DNA of 64,000 bases from contig NZ_JAUNTJ010000015.1 of NCBI RefSeq assembly GCF_030538755.1, positions 1 to 64,000 on the forward strand, read 5' to 3'. The DNA is from Paracoccus sp. (in: a-proteobacteria). Its GTDB lineage: Bacteria; Pseudomonadota; Alphaproteobacteria; Rhodobacterales; Rhodobacteraceae. Positions 7,652 through 16,792 of this stretch are shown here, piece after piece (position 1 is the first letter of the stretch; each line of letters begins with the position of its first letter). Made by a program: the position numbers and the translations under genes. The notes below the pieces were generated by a model. The model saw nothing but the letters and a program-made list of their open reading frames with translations, was not told where the DNA came from and did not search any database.

Positions 7652-9025
7652 ATGGCGTCAGCCGCAGAACAGATGGCCGCGAACCTCTCTTGGAGTGCGC
7701 TCGGCAAGGCCACGGAACTTCGCCAGCGGATCTGGTTCACGATCGGGCTGCTCATCATCTATCGTCTGGGCACCTATATCCCCGTTCCGGGGATCGACGG
7801 TGCCGCGCTGCGCAACTTCATGGAGCAGGCGCAGACCGGCATTGGCGGCATCCTGTCGATGTTCACCGGCGGCGCGCTGTCGCGGATGGGCGTGTTCGCG
7901 CTGGGGATCATGCCGTATATCTCGGCCTCGATCATCGTGCAGCTGCTGGCCTCGATGGTTCCTTCGCTGGAACAGCTCAAGAAAGAGGGTGAGGCCGGGC
8001 GCAAAAAGATCAACCAATACACCCGTTATGGCACCGTCGCGCTGGCGCTGTTTCAGGCTTACGGTCTGGCCCGCAGCCTTGAGGCAGGCAATCTGGCCCA
8101 TGATCCGGGCCTGTTCTTTCAGGCCAGCGTGGTGATTACGCTGGTCGGCGGCACCATGTTCCTGATGTGGCTGGGTGAACAGATCACCGCGCGTGGCATC
8201 GGCAACGGCATCTCGCTGATTATCTTTGTCGGCATTATCGCGGAAATTCCGGCGGCGCTGGCGAATTTCTTTGCTCAGGGCAAGTCGGGCGTGCTCTCGA
8301 CGCCGGTTATTCTGGGCGTGCTCGTAATGGTTGTGGCCGTGATTGCCTTTGTGGTGTTCATGGAGCGGGCGCTGCGCAAGATTCATATCCAGTATCCGCG
8401 CCGTCAGGTCGGCATGAAAATGTATGACGGCCAGTCGTCGCATCTGCCGGTCAAGGTGAACCCGGCGGGCGTCATCCCCGCGATCTTTGCCAGCTCGCTG
8501 CTGCTGCTGCCGGTGACGATTTCGACCTTTTCGGGTCATCAGGCCGATGGCGTGATGGGGTGGATTCTGGCCTATTTCGGGCCGGGTCAGCCGCTGTATC
8601 TGCTGTTCTTCGCGGCGATGATCGTGTTCTTCAGCTATTTCTATACGCAGAACGTCAGCTTCAAATCCGATGATGTGGCCGACAACCTGAAAAATCAGGG
8701 CGGCTTTATTCCCGGCATTCGTCCGGGCAAGCGGACCGAAGAATATCTGGATTACGTTGTTAACCGCATTCTGGTGATCGGCTCGGGCTATCTGGCGGCG
8801 GTCTGTCTGCTGCCCGAGGTGCTGCGCAGCCAGTGGGCGGTGCCGTTCTACTTCGGCGGCACCTCGGTGCTGATCGTGGTGTCGGTGACGATGGACACGA
8901 TCAATCAGGTGCAAAGCCACTTGCTTGCGCATCAGTATGAGGGTCTGATCGAGAAGTCGCAGCTTCGCGGCAAACGGGGCGCGGGGGCTACTGGCAAGCC
9001 GCGGCGGGCACCTGCACGGCGATAA
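7652..9025 (+). CDS. secY: Preprotein translocase subunit SecY
   Basis: A 457-residue inner-membrane protein with ten predicted membrane spans that forms the channel of the Sec translocon with SecE and SecG. Family marks include the early R-L-G-T-Y-I-P-V-P-G segment and the plug region that follows. The first spans hold MPYISASIIVQLL, and cytoplasmic loop 5 contains the RRIxVQYPRR-like HIQYPRRQVG segment. The C-terminal tail is short and basic. It follows rplO by about 105 bases and precedes adk by about 40, as in most bacteria. Confidence 0.98.
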   Translation: MASAAEQMAANLSWSALGKATELRQRIWFTIGLLIIYRLGTYIPVPGIDGAALRNFMEQAQTGIGGILSMFTGGALSRMGVFALGIMPYISASIIVQLLASMVPSLEQLKKEGEAGRKKINQYTRYGTVALALFQAYGLARSLEAGNLAHDPGLFFQASVVITLVGGTMFLMWLGEQITARGIGNGISLIIFVGIIAEIPAALANFFAQGKSGVLSTPVILGVLVMVVAVIAFVVFMERALRKIHIQYPRRQVGMKMYDGQSSHLPVKVNPAGVIPAIFASSLLLLPVTISTFSGHQADGVMGWILAYFGPGQPLYLLFFAAMIVFFSYFYTQNVSFKSDDVADNLKNQGGFIPGIRPGKRTEEYLDYVVNRILVIGSGYLAAVCLLPEVLRSQWAVPFYFGGTSVLIVVSVTMDTINQVQSHLLAHQYEGLIEKSQLRGKRGAGATGKPRRAPARR

Positions 9026-9067
9026 ATACAGCCTGACGGCTTTGGCAATATGAGGGGGACAGACGCC

Positions 9068-9718
9068 ATGACCGTAAATATCATTCTGCTGGGACCACCC
9101 GGCGCGGGGAAGGGGACGCAGGCGCGCAAGCTGGTCGAGGAACGCGGCATGGTGCAGCTGTCCACCGGCGATATGCTGCGCGAGGCCCGCACTTCGGGCA
9201 CCGAGATGGGCAAGCGCGTGGCCGACGTCATGGATCGGGGCGAGTTGGTGACGGATGAAATCGTCATCGGCCTGATCCGCGAAAAGCTGGCTGGTGGCGG
9301 GCAGGGGTTCATCTTTGATGGCTTCCCGCGCACGCTGCCGCAGGCCGATGCGCTTGGCGTGCTGCTGGATGAGGTCGGGCAGAAACTGGATGCCGTGATC
9401 GAAATGCAGGTGGATGATGCCGCGCTGGTGCGGCGGATCACCGGGCGCTTTACCTGCGGCAACTGTGGCGAGGTTTACCACGATGAAACCAAGCCGCCCG
9501 CCAAGGAAGGCACCTGCGATGCCTGTGGGTCAACGGACCTGCGCCGTCGCGCCGATGATAACGAGGACAGCCTGAAAACCCGGCTGCTGGAATATTACAA
9601 GAAAACCTCGCCTCTGATCGGCTATTATTATGCCAAGGGCGATCTGCACACCGTCGATGGCCTGGCCGAAATTGGCGAGGTCAGCCGCCAGATGGCCCTG
9701 GTGCTGGACGGGCTGTGA
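9068..9718 (+). CDS. adk: Adenylate kinase
   Basis: A 216-residue cytoplasmic enzyme that interconverts ATP plus AMP and two ADP. The P-loop [10 protein letters not shown] is at 9-18, the AMP-binding D-G-F-P-R-T motif is at 84-89, and the long-form LID domain carries four zinc-binding cysteines (C130, C133, C150, C153). The Zn-type LID is common in Rhodobacteraceae and Gram-positives but not in enterics. The start at 9068 is chosen over an in-frame ATG six codons upstream because GAGGGGGACAG lies before it and the domain begins there. It is part of the secY ribosomal operon. Confidence 0.97.
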   Translation: MTVNIILLGPPGAGKGTQARKLVEERGMVQLSTGDMLREARTSGTEMGKRVADVMDRGELVTDEIVIGLIREKLAGGGQGFIFDGFPRTLPQADALGVLLDEVGQKLDAVIEMQVDDAALVRRITGRFTCGNCGEVYHDETKPPAKEGTCDACGSTDLRRRADDNEDSLKTRLLEYYKKTSPLIGYYYAKGDLHTVDGLAEIGEVSRQMALVLDGL

Positions 9719-9814
9719 TGAAACGCTGCGCCGGGGTTGATCTTTCCGGCGCAGGCGCTTATCCGGCTACATCTCGCAAGAGAATCACCCGAATCACGGG
9801 TGGCCCATAAACCG

Positions 9815-9840
9815 GCCCGAAGGCTTGGCTTTCGGGCTTT
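9815..9840 (+). terminator. Hairpin between adk and rpsM
   Basis: GCCCGAAGGC and GCTTTCGGGC form a nearly perfect 10-bp stem with a three-base loop, followed by only three T. It may be a weak terminator or attenuator within the ribosomal operon, since a U-run is almost lacking. Confidence 0.5.
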
Positions 9841-9895
9841 CCGTTGTGAAAAAAGGTTCCGGTGCAACGGAACCGCAACAAGAGAAGGATAGCGC

Positions 9896-10264
9896 GTGGC
9901 TCGTATTGCTGGCGTAAACATTCCGACGGGGAAACGTGTCCCCATCGCCCTGACCTATATCCACGGCATTGGTTCGCATTTTGCGGGCCAGATCTGCGAA
10001 GCTGTTGGCATCGACGCCACCCGCCGCGTGAACGAACTGTCGGATGCCGAAGTTCTGCAAATCCGTGAATACATCGACGCCAATCTGACGGTGGAAGGCG
10101 ATCTGCGCCGCGAAACCCAGATGAACATCAAACGGATGATGGACTTGGGCTCGTATCGCGGCCTGCGTCACCGCCGCGGTCTGCCGGTGCGCGGTCAGCG
10201 GACCCACACCAACGCCCGCACCCGCAAAGGTCCGGCGAAACCCATCGCCGGCAAGAAGAAGTAA
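9896..10264 (+). CDS. rpsM: 30S ribosomal protein S13
   Basis: A 122-residue small-subunit head protein that contacts the P-site tRNA and the large subunit. It starts [21 protein letters not shown] after the initiator, contains the helix-two-turn-helix section and ends in the lysine-rich tail PIAGKKK. The conserved [16 protein letters not shown] motif is at about 93-108. The start codon is GTG, preceded by AGAAGGA. It is 15 bases upstream of rpsK in the alpha operon. Confidence 0.98.
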   Translation: MARIAGVNIPTGKRVPIALTYIHGIGSHFAGQICEAVGIDATRRVNELSDAEVLQIREYIDANLTVEGDLRRETQMNIKRMMDLGSYRGLRHRRGLPVRGQRTHTNARTRKGPAKPIAGKKK

Positions 10265-10279
10265 GGGAGGGAACCAGAT

Positions 10280-10669
10280 ATGGCACGCGATACCCGTCGC
10301 ACGAAGCGCAAGGTTTCCAAGAACATCGCCGCTGGCGTGGCGCATGTGAATTCCAGCTTCAACAACACCAAGGTTCTGATCTCGGACGTTCAGGGCAACG
10401 CGATTTCCTGGTCGTCGGCTGGCACCATGGGCTTTAAAGGCTCGCGTAAATCGACGCCGTATGCCGCGCAGATGGCCGCCGAAGATGCTGGCCGCAAGGC
10501 GCAGGAACATGGCGTCCGCACGCTGGAAGTCGAAGTGCAAGGCCCCGGCTCGGGCCGTGAATCGGCACTGCGCGCGCTGGCCGCTGTTGGTTTCAACATT
10601 ACGGCGATCCGTGACGTGACCCCGATTGCGCATAACGGCTGCCGTCCGCCCAAGCGCCGCCGGGTCTGA
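10280..10669 (+). CDS. rpsK: 30S ribosomal protein S11
   Basis: A 129-residue small-subunit platform protein that binds 16S rRNA and lines the mRNA exit path. Typical segments are [30 protein letters not shown] and the C-terminal [17 protein letters not shown] ending (here [13 protein letters not shown]). It follows rpsM directly with GGGAGG before its start. A GC-rich hairpin follows before rpoA. Confidence 0.98.
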   Translation: MARDTRRTKRKVSKNIAAGVAHVNSSFNNTKVLISDVQGNAISWSSAGTMGFKGSRKSTPYAAQMAAEDAGRKAQEHGVRTLEVEVQGPGSGRESALRALAAVGFNITAIRDVTPIAHNGCRPPKRRRV

Positions 10670-10686
10670 CCCGCATGTATCACGAT

Positions 10687-10723
10687 CCGACCTGCGCGGT
10701 GCCGCCGTGCGGGTCGGGTTTTC
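10687..10723 (+). terminator. Hairpin after rpsK, probable attenuator before rpoA
   Basis: CCGACC and GGTCGG close an imperfect long GC stem (inner GC pairs also match), followed by GTTTTC. It lies between rpsK and rpoA, where partial termination could lower rpoA expression. Confidence 0.5.
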
Positions 10724-10789
10724 GTCATTTATCCCCTCGGGCGTTTCCGGTCTTGGTCATGGAACGGAAACAGGAATGGAGGCAGACGC

Positions 10790-11806
10790 ATGATCCACAA
10801 AAATTGGGCCGAACTTATCAAGCCGAACCAGCTTGACGTGAAGCCGGGCGCTGATGCGACCCGCACCGCGACCGTGGTTGCGGAACCGCTGGAGCGGGGT
10901 TTTGGCCTGACGCTGGGCAACGCACTGCGCCGCGTGCTGATGTCGTCGCTGCAAGGCGCGGCCATCACCAGCGTGCAGATCGACAATGTGCTGCACGAGT
11001 TTTCCTCGGTCGCCGGCGTGCGCGAGGATGTGACCGACATCGTTCTGAACCTGAAGGGCGTCACGCTCAAGATGGACGTGGACGGCGTGAAACGCCTGTC
11101 GCTGTCCGCCAAGGGGCCGGGCGTCGTCAAGGCGGGCGACATTTCCGAAACCGCCGGGATCACCATCCTGAACCGCGATCACGTGATCTGCCACCTGGAC
11201 GACGGGGCAGAGGTGAACATGGAACTGACCGTGAGCAACGGCAAGGGCTATGTCGCCGCTGACAAGAACCGCCCCGAGGATGCGCCCATCGGTCTGATCC
11301 CGATCGACGCAATCTTTTCGCCGGTCAAGCGCGTCAGCTATGAAGTCACCCCGACCCGCGAAGGTCAGGTTCTGGACTATGACAAGCTGACGATGAAGGT
11401 TGAAACCGATGGCTCGCTGACGCCGGAAGATGCGGTGGCCTATGCCGCGCGCATCATTCAGGATCAGCTGTCGGTCTTCGTCAACTTTGACGAGCCGGAA
11501 TCGGCCAGCCGTGCCGATGCCGATGACGGTCTGGAATTCGATCCGCGCCTGCTGAAAAAGGTGGACGAGCTGGAACTGTCGGTCCGTTCGGCCAACTGCC
11601 TGAAGAACGACAACATCGTCTACATCGGCGACCTGATCCAGAAAACCGAAGCCGAGATGCTGCGCACCCCGAACTTTGGCCGCAAATCCTTGAACGAAAT
11701 CAAGGAAGTGCTGTCTGGCATGGGCCTGCATCTGGGTATGGATGTGGTCGATTGGCCGCCGGAAAACATTGAAGATCTGGCCAAGCGTTTCGACGACCAG
11801 TTCTGA
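10790..11806 (+). CDS. rpoA: DNA-directed RNA polymerase alpha subunit
   Basis: A 338-residue protein, normal for alphaproteobacteria. The N-terminal dimerisation and assembly domain has [22 protein letters not shown] near 30-51, and the C-terminal domain (about 255-320) holds [20 protein letters not shown] and the helix-hairpin-helix. The C-terminal domain binds UP elements and activators. A ribosome site AATGGAGG precedes the start. It is followed by rplQ, closing the alpha operon. Confidence 0.98.
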   Translation: MIHKNWAELIKPNQLDVKPGADATRTATVVAEPLERGFGLTLGNALRRVLMSSLQGAAITSVQIDNVLHEFSSVAGVREDVTDIVLNLKGVTLKMDVDGVKRLSLSAKGPGVVKAGDISETAGITILNRDHVICHLDDGAEVNMELTVSNGKGYVAADKNRPEDAPIGLIPIDAIFSPVKRVSYEVTPTREGQVLDYDKLTMKVETDGSLTPEDAVAYAARIIQDQLSVFVNFDEPESASRADADDGLEFDPRLLKKVDELELSVRSANCLKNDNIVYIGDLIQKTEAEMLRTPNFGRKSLNEIKEVLSGMGLHLGMDVVDWPPENIEDLAKRFDDQF

Positions 11807-11917
11807 TCTTTCGCGGCGGGGTTCCGGCCCCGCCGCAACCGGGCATCCCGCCCCAAGGAGAGCGGCCCGCACGCATGGGCTGCCGGACAAAGCAAAAGAC
11901 GTTAATAGGAGATTACC

Positions 11918-12343
11918 ATGCGTCACGCCCGCGGCTATCGCCGACTGAACCGCACCCACGAACACCGCAAGGCGCTGTTCGCCAATATGGCCGGCTCGCT
12001 GATCGAGCATGAGCAGATCAAGACGACTCTGCCCAAGGCCAAAGAACTGCGCCCCATCGTTGAAAAGCTGATTACGCTGGCGAAACGCGGCGATCTGCAC
12101 GCACGCCGTCAGGCCGCTGCCCAACTGAAACAGGATGGCCATGTCGCCAAGCTGTTCGACGAACTGGGCGGCCGCTATAAAGAGCGTCAGGGCGGTTATG
12201 TCCGCATTCTGAAAGCCGGTTTCCGTTACGGCGACATGGCGCCGATGGCGATCATCGAACTGGTTGACCGCGACCCGGCCGCCAAAGGTGCTGCCGACCG
12301 TGCCCGCACCGAGGCGGAAGACGTGGTGGACGGCGACAACTGA
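11918..12343 (+). CDS. rplQ: 50S ribosomal protein L17
   Basis: A 141-residue large-subunit protein near the exit tunnel. It begins [18 protein letters not shown], has the [19 protein letters not shown] segment, and carries an acidic C-terminal extension beyond the E. coli length, as is usual in alphaproteobacteria. TTAATAGGAGA precedes the start. A strong terminator 22 bases after the stop ends the operon. Confidence 0.98.
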   Translation: MRHARGYRRLNRTHEHRKALFANMAGSLIEHEQIKTTLPKAKELRPIVEKLITLAKRGDLHARRQAAAQLKQDGHVAKLFDELGGRYKERQGGYVRILKAGFRYGDMAPMAIIELVDRDPAAKGAADRARTEAEDVVDGDN

Positions 12344-12364
12344 TCCTGTCGCCAGTTGATTCGC

Positions 12365-12396
12365 AAAGCCCGCCCGGCCAACCGGGTGGGCTTTTT
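12365..12396 (+). terminator. Rho-independent terminator of the rplQ operon
   Basis: AAAGCCCGCCCGG and CCGGGTGGGCTTT form a 13-bp stem with one G-T wobble and a four-base CCAA loop, ending in five T. It separates the ribosomal operon from luxR. Confidence 0.9.
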
Positions 12397-12695
12397 GCTG
12401 CCGGTTAAAACGAGGTTAACACTATGCGGTTGTGGCAGAGGTGATGCCGTCATGCCTTGGCGGGTTTTTACCCACTTTGTGCGCCGTGCAGGCTGTTCCG
12501 GCTAAGCCCCGATGATTGCGTGGTTTCATTTTCGACTTGGGCAAAAAGCTGAAATCCGGTGGCGCAAACCCGCCGAGATTCTGGTATTTGCACGTTAAGC
12601 ATCTGTTCTGAACCGATGTTTGTGCTGGCAAGGGCAGGTTGTGATGTCTATCTTTGCAGTTGAACGAAGCGGTCTCTATTTGACGAAAAGAAGCA
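12397..12695 (+). other. Intergenic leader of luxR, no gene seen
   Basis: About 300 bases without a coding frame between the rplQ terminator and luxR. Short AT-richer stretches could hold the luxR promoter, but I find no convincing -35/-10 pair and no clear 18-20 bp lux-box palindrome. Confidence 0.5.
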
Positions 12696-13307
12696 ATGTC
12701 CCAACGCGCTGACATCACGGCCGGTCTGCAAAAACTGGGCCGTCTTTCGCCCAAAGGCTTTTATATCGGCCTGCATATCCGCTTTGCAGCGCCGCTGATT
12801 CAGCAAACCACCTATCCCGAGGAGTGGTCGGATTTCTATTCCGCCAACGCCTATGCGCTGCGCGATCCGACGATTGCCTGGGGTTTTTCCACGACCGGCG
12901 CCTGCCGCTGGTCGGCGTTGCCAATTCCTGACCCGTTCAGCATTCTCAAGGATGCGGCGGATCATGGGCTGGCCTTTGGGCTGACCACCTCTTACGGCCC
13001 GATCACCTCGCGGACCATCGCCAGCTTTGCCCGCAGCGACCGCGAATTTTCGGATGACGAAATTGCCGAGATTTCGGCGACGATACGTCGGCTCCACGAA
13101 ATATCGGAGCCGCCGGCGAGCCTGACCAAGGCTCAGAAAGACGCCCTCAGGTGTATTGCCGACGGGGATCGACACGCAGCAGCAGCAGCCAAACTTGGCA
13201 TTACTGAAAGCGCCTTCAAAGCCAGGCTGATTTCGGTTCGGGAACGCCTGATGGCCCGAACCACAGCAGAGGCGCTTCAGCGGGCCAGGGATTATCGCCT
13301 GTTGTAA
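12696..13307 (+). CDS. LuxR-family quorum-sensing transcription factor
   Basis: A 203-residue regulator, short for the family (usually 230-250). The N-terminal autoinducer-binding domain keeps the ligand-contact residues with TraR spacing: W44, Y48, D57-P58 and W72. The C-terminal helix-turn-helix runs from about 143 (LTKAQKDALRCIADG) to 203, with the recognition helix TESAFKARLISVRERL. Some usually conserved hydrophobic positions of this domain are changed to alanine (HAAAAAKLGI). It would bind an acyl-homoserine lactone and control target promoters. It lies 52 bases upstream of a luxI-type synthase in the same direction, which makes them a cognate pair by position. Confidence 0.88.
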   Translation: MSQRADITAGLQKLGRLSPKGFYIGLHIRFAAPLIQQTTYPEEWSDFYSANAYALRDPTIAWGFSTTGACRWSALPIPDPFSILKDAADHGLAFGLTTSYGPITSRTIASFARSDREFSDDEIAEISATIRRLHEISEPPASLTKAQKDALRCIADGDRHAAAAAKLGITESAFKARLISVRERLMARTTAEALQRARDYRLL

Positions 13308-13331
13308 TCAGTGTCGGCCTCGCCGCTTTCG

Positions 13332-13351
13332 CCTTGGGTTCCAACCCCAGG
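13332..13351 (+). promoter_or_regulatory. 20-bp inverted repeat overlapping the luxI ribosome-binding site
   Basis: Two nine-base arms (CCTTGGGTT and AACCCCAGG) pair at eight of nine positions around a two-base centre. The right arm runs into the AGGAG Shine-Dalgarno at 13349-13353, seven bases before the luxI ATG. It could be a LuxR operator within the intergenic region or an RNA hairpin that masks the ribosome site. Confidence 0.5.
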
Positions 13352-13359
13352 AGTGACCG

Positions 13360-13950
13360 ATGCAAACCACAACCCTTTCTTTTTCCAACTTACACAACCA
13401 TGGAGAGCTTTTCGCGAACCTGTTTCGCGCGCGCAAACAAAGCTTTATCGTGCAAAAGAACTGGGACTTGCCCGAGGCCGAGGGCATGGAGTTCGATCAG
13501 TATGACACGCCGCAAAGTCGCTGGATCGCCGTCCACGACATGAATCAGGTTCTGGGCGGCTTTCGCCTGACGCCCACGACCGCACGCTGCGGGGTCTATT
13601 CCTATATGATCCGCGATGCGCAAAAGGGCATTCTGGGCGGGTCGATTCCGCAGGATCTGCTGTTCGATGCGGCCCCGGTCGAACCCAACACATGGGAATG
13701 CACCCGCGTGTTCGTGAACCACGCCGTGCCGCAGTCGATGCGCCGCAAGGTGCATTTCCGCATGGTCGAGGCGATGACCCAATGCGCCCGCGAGTTGGGG
13801 GCCACGCGCCTGATCGCGCTGACCGCCGGCAATTGGGAGCGTTGGTATGGCCGCTGCGGGCTGGAAGCCGAGGCGATCGGTCGCAAGCTGTGGATCGACG
13901 ACGGCGAATTTCAGTGCGTGTCGATCAACCTGACGCCCAAGATGCACTGA
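13360..13950 (+). CDS. Acyl-homoserine-lactone synthase (LuxI family)
   Basis: A 196-residue enzyme that makes an N-acyl-homoserine lactone from S-adenosylmethionine and acyl-ACP. The family's invariant residues are all present: R25, F29, W35, D46 and D49 (EFDQYD), R69 (GGFRL), E113 and R116 (WECTRVF). The C-terminal half, which sets acyl-chain choice, has the GNAT-like fold segments (MVEAMTQCARELG, GNWERWYGRCGLE). The start at 13360 has AGGAG seven bases before it. It directly follows the luxR-type gene. The acyl length cannot be read from sequence. Long-chain lactones are common in this family, from memory. Confidence 0.93.
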   Translation: MQTTTLSFSNLHNHGELFANLFRARKQSFIVQKNWDLPEAEGMEFDQYDTPQSRWIAVHDMNQVLGGFRLTPTTARCGVYSYMIRDAQKGILGGSIPQDLLFDAAPVEPNTWECTRVFVNHAVPQSMRRKVHFRMVEAMTQCARELGATRLIALTAGNWERWYGRCGLEAEAIGRKLWIDDGEFQCVSINLTPKMH

Positions 13951-14014
13951 ACCGCCATCCGAGCATTCGCGGGGGATAGGATCGGCCGGGCAGGGCGCGT
14001 AAGCTGCCCCTGCT

Positions 14015-15331
14015 ATGGCCGATCTTTTCGATTCCCTTCCCGACCCTACGCCGCCGAAACCTGCGGCGCATCGCCCTTTGGCTGACCGTATTCGCCCGCA
14101 ATCGCTGGGCGACATCATCGGGCAGCAAAAGGTTCTGGGGCCTGATGGTCCGCTGGGGGCCATGCTTTCCGCGCGCAGCCTGACCTCGCTGATTTTATGG
14201 GGGCCGCCCGGCGTTGGCAAAACGACGATTGCCCGTCTTTTGGCGGACAAGACCGATCTGGCCTTTGTGCAGATCAGCGCGATATTCACCGGCGTGCCCG
14301 AGTTGCGCAAGATTTTCGACGCCGCGCGTCTGCGGCGCGATCAGGGCCGTGGCACACTGTTGTTCGTGGACGAGATCCACCGTTTCAACAAGGCGCAGCA
14401 GGACGGTTTCCTGCCGCATATGGAGGATGGCACGATTGTTCTGGTCGGTGCCACCACGGAAAACCCCTCATTTGAACTGAATGCCGCGCTTTTGTCGCGT
14501 TCGCAGGTGATCGTGCTGGAACGGCTGTCGCTGGCCGATCTGGAGCTGTTGGCGCAGCGGGCCGAGCGGGAACTGGGGCGCAAGCTGCCGCTGACCGCCG
14601 AGGCGCGCGACCGGCTGTTGGAAATGGCCGATGGCGATGGCCGCGCGATGCTGAACCTGATCGAGCAGGTTGCGGCGTGGCGGCTGGATGCGCCGCTGAC
14701 CCCACCGGCCTTGGCGCAGCGGCTGATGCGGCGGGCGGCGAAATACGACAAATCGGGGGATGAGCATTACAACCTTATCAGCGCCTTGCACAAGTCGGTG
14801 CGCGGGTCCGACCCGGATGCGGCGCTGTATTGGCTGGCCCGGATGCTGGAGGGCGGCGAAGACCCCCGCTATCTGGCGCGGCGCATCACCCGCATGGCGG
14901 TCGAGGATATCGGGCTGGCCGACCCTGCGGCGCAGCGGCATTGTCTGGACGCCTGGGCCACTTATGAACGGCTTGGTTCACCCGAGGGCGAGTTGGCGCT
15001 GGCGCAGGCGGTGGTCTATCTGGCGCTGGCACCGAAATCGAACGCGGCCTATGTCGCCTATAAGGCCGCGCGCGAACAGGCGCGCAAGACCGGCAGCCTG
15101 ATGCCTCCGGCGCATATTCTGAACGCGCCGACCAGCATGATGAAGGAACAGGGTTACGGCGCGGGCTATGCCTATGACCACGACGCCGAGGACGGCTTTA
15201 GCGGGCAGAATTACTTCCCTGACGGCATGAAGCGCCCCGTGCTTTACACCCCCGTCGAACGCGGCTTTGAGCGCGAGTTGAAAAAGCGGCTGGACTGGTT
15301 CGTTCAGCAACGTGCGCGGCGTGGCGGTTGA
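14015..15331 (+). CDS. rarA: Replication-associated recombination protein A (MgsA/WRNIP1-type AAA ATPase)
   Basis: A 438-residue AAA+ ATPase that acts at stalled replication forks in the cytoplasm. Walker A GPPGVGKTT is at 63-71, Walker B LLFVDEIHRF at about 115-124, sensor 1 VGATTENPSFE follows, and the C-terminal tetramerisation region has KYDKSGDEHYNLISALHKSVRGSD and DAALYWLARML. It is the first gene of a compact run with crcB, rluC, a HAD phosphatase and an ATP12 gene. It starts 64 bases after luxI, with a GGGCAG/CTGCCC hairpin between them. Confidence 0.95.
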   Translation: MADLFDSLPDPTPPKPAAHRPLADRIRPQSLGDIIGQQKVLGPDGPLGAMLSARSLTSLILWGPPGVGKTTIARLLADKTDLAFVQISAIFTGVPELRKIFDAARLRRDQGRGTLLFVDEIHRFNKAQQDGFLPHMEDGTIVLVGATTENPSFELNAALLSRSQVIVLERLSLADLELLAQRAERELGRKLPLTAEARDRLLEMADGDGRAMLNLIEQVAAWRLDAPLTPPALAQRLMRRAAKYDKSGDEHYNLISALHKSVRGSDPDAALYWLARMLEGGEDPRYLARRITRMAVEDIGLADPAAQRHCLDAWATYERLGSPEGELALAQAVVYLALAPKSNAAYVAYKAAREQARKTGSLMPPAHILNAPTSMMKEQGYGAGYAYDHDAEDGFSGQNYFPDGMKRPVLYTPVERGFERELKKRLDWFVQQRARRGG

Positions 15332-15362
15332 CTTTGCGCCGGGCGCGTCACAGGAAACGCTG

Positions 15363-15731
15363 ATGATGAACCCTTTTCTTCAGGTGGCGATTGGCGGGGC
15401 GGTTGGCTCGGTCGCGCGCTATTCGGTCGGGCGGCTGGTGGGCGCGGGTGGCCTGCCGCTGGCGACGCTGATCGTCAATGTGCTGGGCAGCTTTGCGATG
15501 GGCCTGCTGGCCGCCGCGCTGGCGCATCGCGGGGGCAGCGACCATGCGCCCTTGCTGCTGACCGGGTTTCTGGGCGGGTTTACCACGTTTTCGGCCTTTT
15601 CGCTGGATACGCTGACCCTGATCGAACGCGGGCAGGGCGTGGCGGCGGCGGGCTATGTCGCCGCTTCGGTCGGGTTGTCGCTGGTGGCGGTGATCGGCGG
15701 GCTGGCTTTGGGAAGGGGACTATTCGCATGA
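15363..15731 (+). CDS. crcB: Fluoride ion channel CrcB/Fluc
   Basis: A 122-residue protein with four membrane spans that forms a dual-topology dimeric fluoride exporter in the inner membrane. The family marks are GGAVGSVARYSVGR near the N terminus (the GGxxGAxxRY motif), the N-x-x-G-S-F segment NVLGSFAMG, and GFLGGFTTFSAFS, which carries the central phenylalanines. The ATG at 15363 follows AGGAA by six bases; an ATG three bases later is also possible. A longer upstream frame overlaps rarA and is rejected. It overlaps rluC by ATGA. I see no fluoride riboswitch. Confidence 0.93.
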   Translation: MMNPFLQVAIGGAVGSVARYSVGRLVGAGGLPLATLIVNVLGSFAMGLLAAALAHRGGSDHAPLLLTGFLGGFTTFSAFSLDTLTLIERGQGVAAAGYVAASVGLSLVAVIGGLALGRGLFA

Positions 15732-16792
15732 GCGGTGTTCAGATGATCCGCGTCGGTGACGAGGATGGCGATCAACGGCTGGACCGCTGGCTGAAGAAAC
15801 GCTTTCCGCAACTGACGCAGGGCGCGGTGGAAAAATGGTGCCGCACCGGGCAGTTGCGCGTCGATGGCGGGCGGGTCAAGGCGGGCGACCGCATCGCCGC
15901 CGGGCAAGAGGTGCGCGTGCCGCCCTTGCCCGACGCCGCTGCCGCGCCCGTGCCCGCAGCCGCAAAACCCGCCGCCGCGCGTGTGCCGCAAAGCGATGCC
16001 GAGATGATTCAGGCCGCCGTGCTGTGGCGTGACGATCATATCATCGCGCTGAACAAGCCGCCGGGCCTGCCCTCGCAGGGCGGCTCGGGGCAGGGGGGGC
16101 GGCATGTGGACGGGCTGACGCCGGCGCTGATGTTCGGCTATAAGGACCGGCCCAAGCTGGTGCATCGGCTGGACAAGGACACGTCCGGCGTGCTGCTGCT
16201 GGCGCGCACCGACCGCATCGCCCGCGCCTTGTCCGAGGCGTTCCGCCACCGCACCACGCGCAAGATTTACTGGGCCGCCGTCGCAGGTGTGCCCAACCCG
16301 CGCATGGGCACGATCCGCTTTGGTCTGGTCAAGGCGCCGGGGCGTGGCCGGGGCGGCGAGGGTGAAAAGATGATCGCCGTCCACCCCCGCGACATTGACG
16401 CGACCGAAGGGGCCAAGCGCGCGACCACCGATTATGCGGTGCTGGATGCCCTGGGCACACGGGCCAGCTGGTGCGCGCTGGTGCCGGTGACGGGGCGCAC
16501 GCATCAGTTGCGCGCGCATATGGCGGAAATCGGGCATCCCATTGTTGGCGACGGGAAATATGGCGGCTCGGGTCAGGAAAATCTGGGCGACGGCTGGGGC
16601 GCGCAACTGGGCGGAGACATCAGCCGCAAGCTGCATCTGCACGCCCGCAGCCTGTCGTTCGACCACCCGATCACCAAACGCCGCATCACCCTGACCGCGC
16701 CCTTGCCCGACCATATGCGGCGCACTTGGGCGTCGCTGGGCTGGCATGAAAACGATGTGCCCGCCGACCCGTTCGAGGAGGAAACCCCATGA
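15728..16792 (+). CDS. rluC: 23S rRNA pseudouridine synthase, RluC/RluD family
   Basis: A 354-residue enzyme that isomerises uridines in 23S rRNA. An N-terminal S4 RNA-binding domain (about 15-65) is joined by an Ala/Pro linker to the catalytic domain. The HRLDKDTSG motif at 146-154 holds the catalytic Asp149, followed by the RKIYWAAV strand and the GRTHQLRAHM motif. It overlaps crcB upstream and the HAD gene downstream, both by ATGA. The family call is firm. The choice of RluC over RluD rests on general similarity of layout only. Confidence 0.88.
   Translation: MSGVQMIRVGDEDGDQRLDRWLKKRFPQLTQGAVEKWCRTGQLRVDGGRVKAGDRIAAGQEVRVPPLPDAAAAPVPAAAKPAAARVPQSDAEMIQAAVLWRDDHIIALNKPPGLPSQGGSGQGGRHVDGLTPALMFGYKDRPKLVHRLDKDTSGVLLLARTDRIARALSEAFRHRTTRKIYWAAVAGVPNPRMGTIRFGLVKAPGRGRGGEGEKMIAVHPRDIDATEGAKRATTDYAVLDALGTRASWCALVPVTGRTHQLRAHMAEIGHPIVGDGKYGGSGQENLGDGWGAQLGGDISRKLHLHARSLSFDHPITKRRITLTAPLPDHMRRTWASLGWHENDVPADPFEEETP

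Noticed and set aside
7658..9481. A 607-codon minus-strand frame over secY and adk
   Set aside because: It is antisense to two certain genes. His- and Arg-rich translation is typical of GC-rich shadows.
10757..12142. Minus-strand frame of 461 codons over rpoA and rplQ
   Set aside because: Shadow of two highly conserved genes.
15332..15362. A fluoride riboswitch before crcB
   Set aside because: The crcB start lies 31 bases after the rarA stop; there is no room or motif for the RNA.
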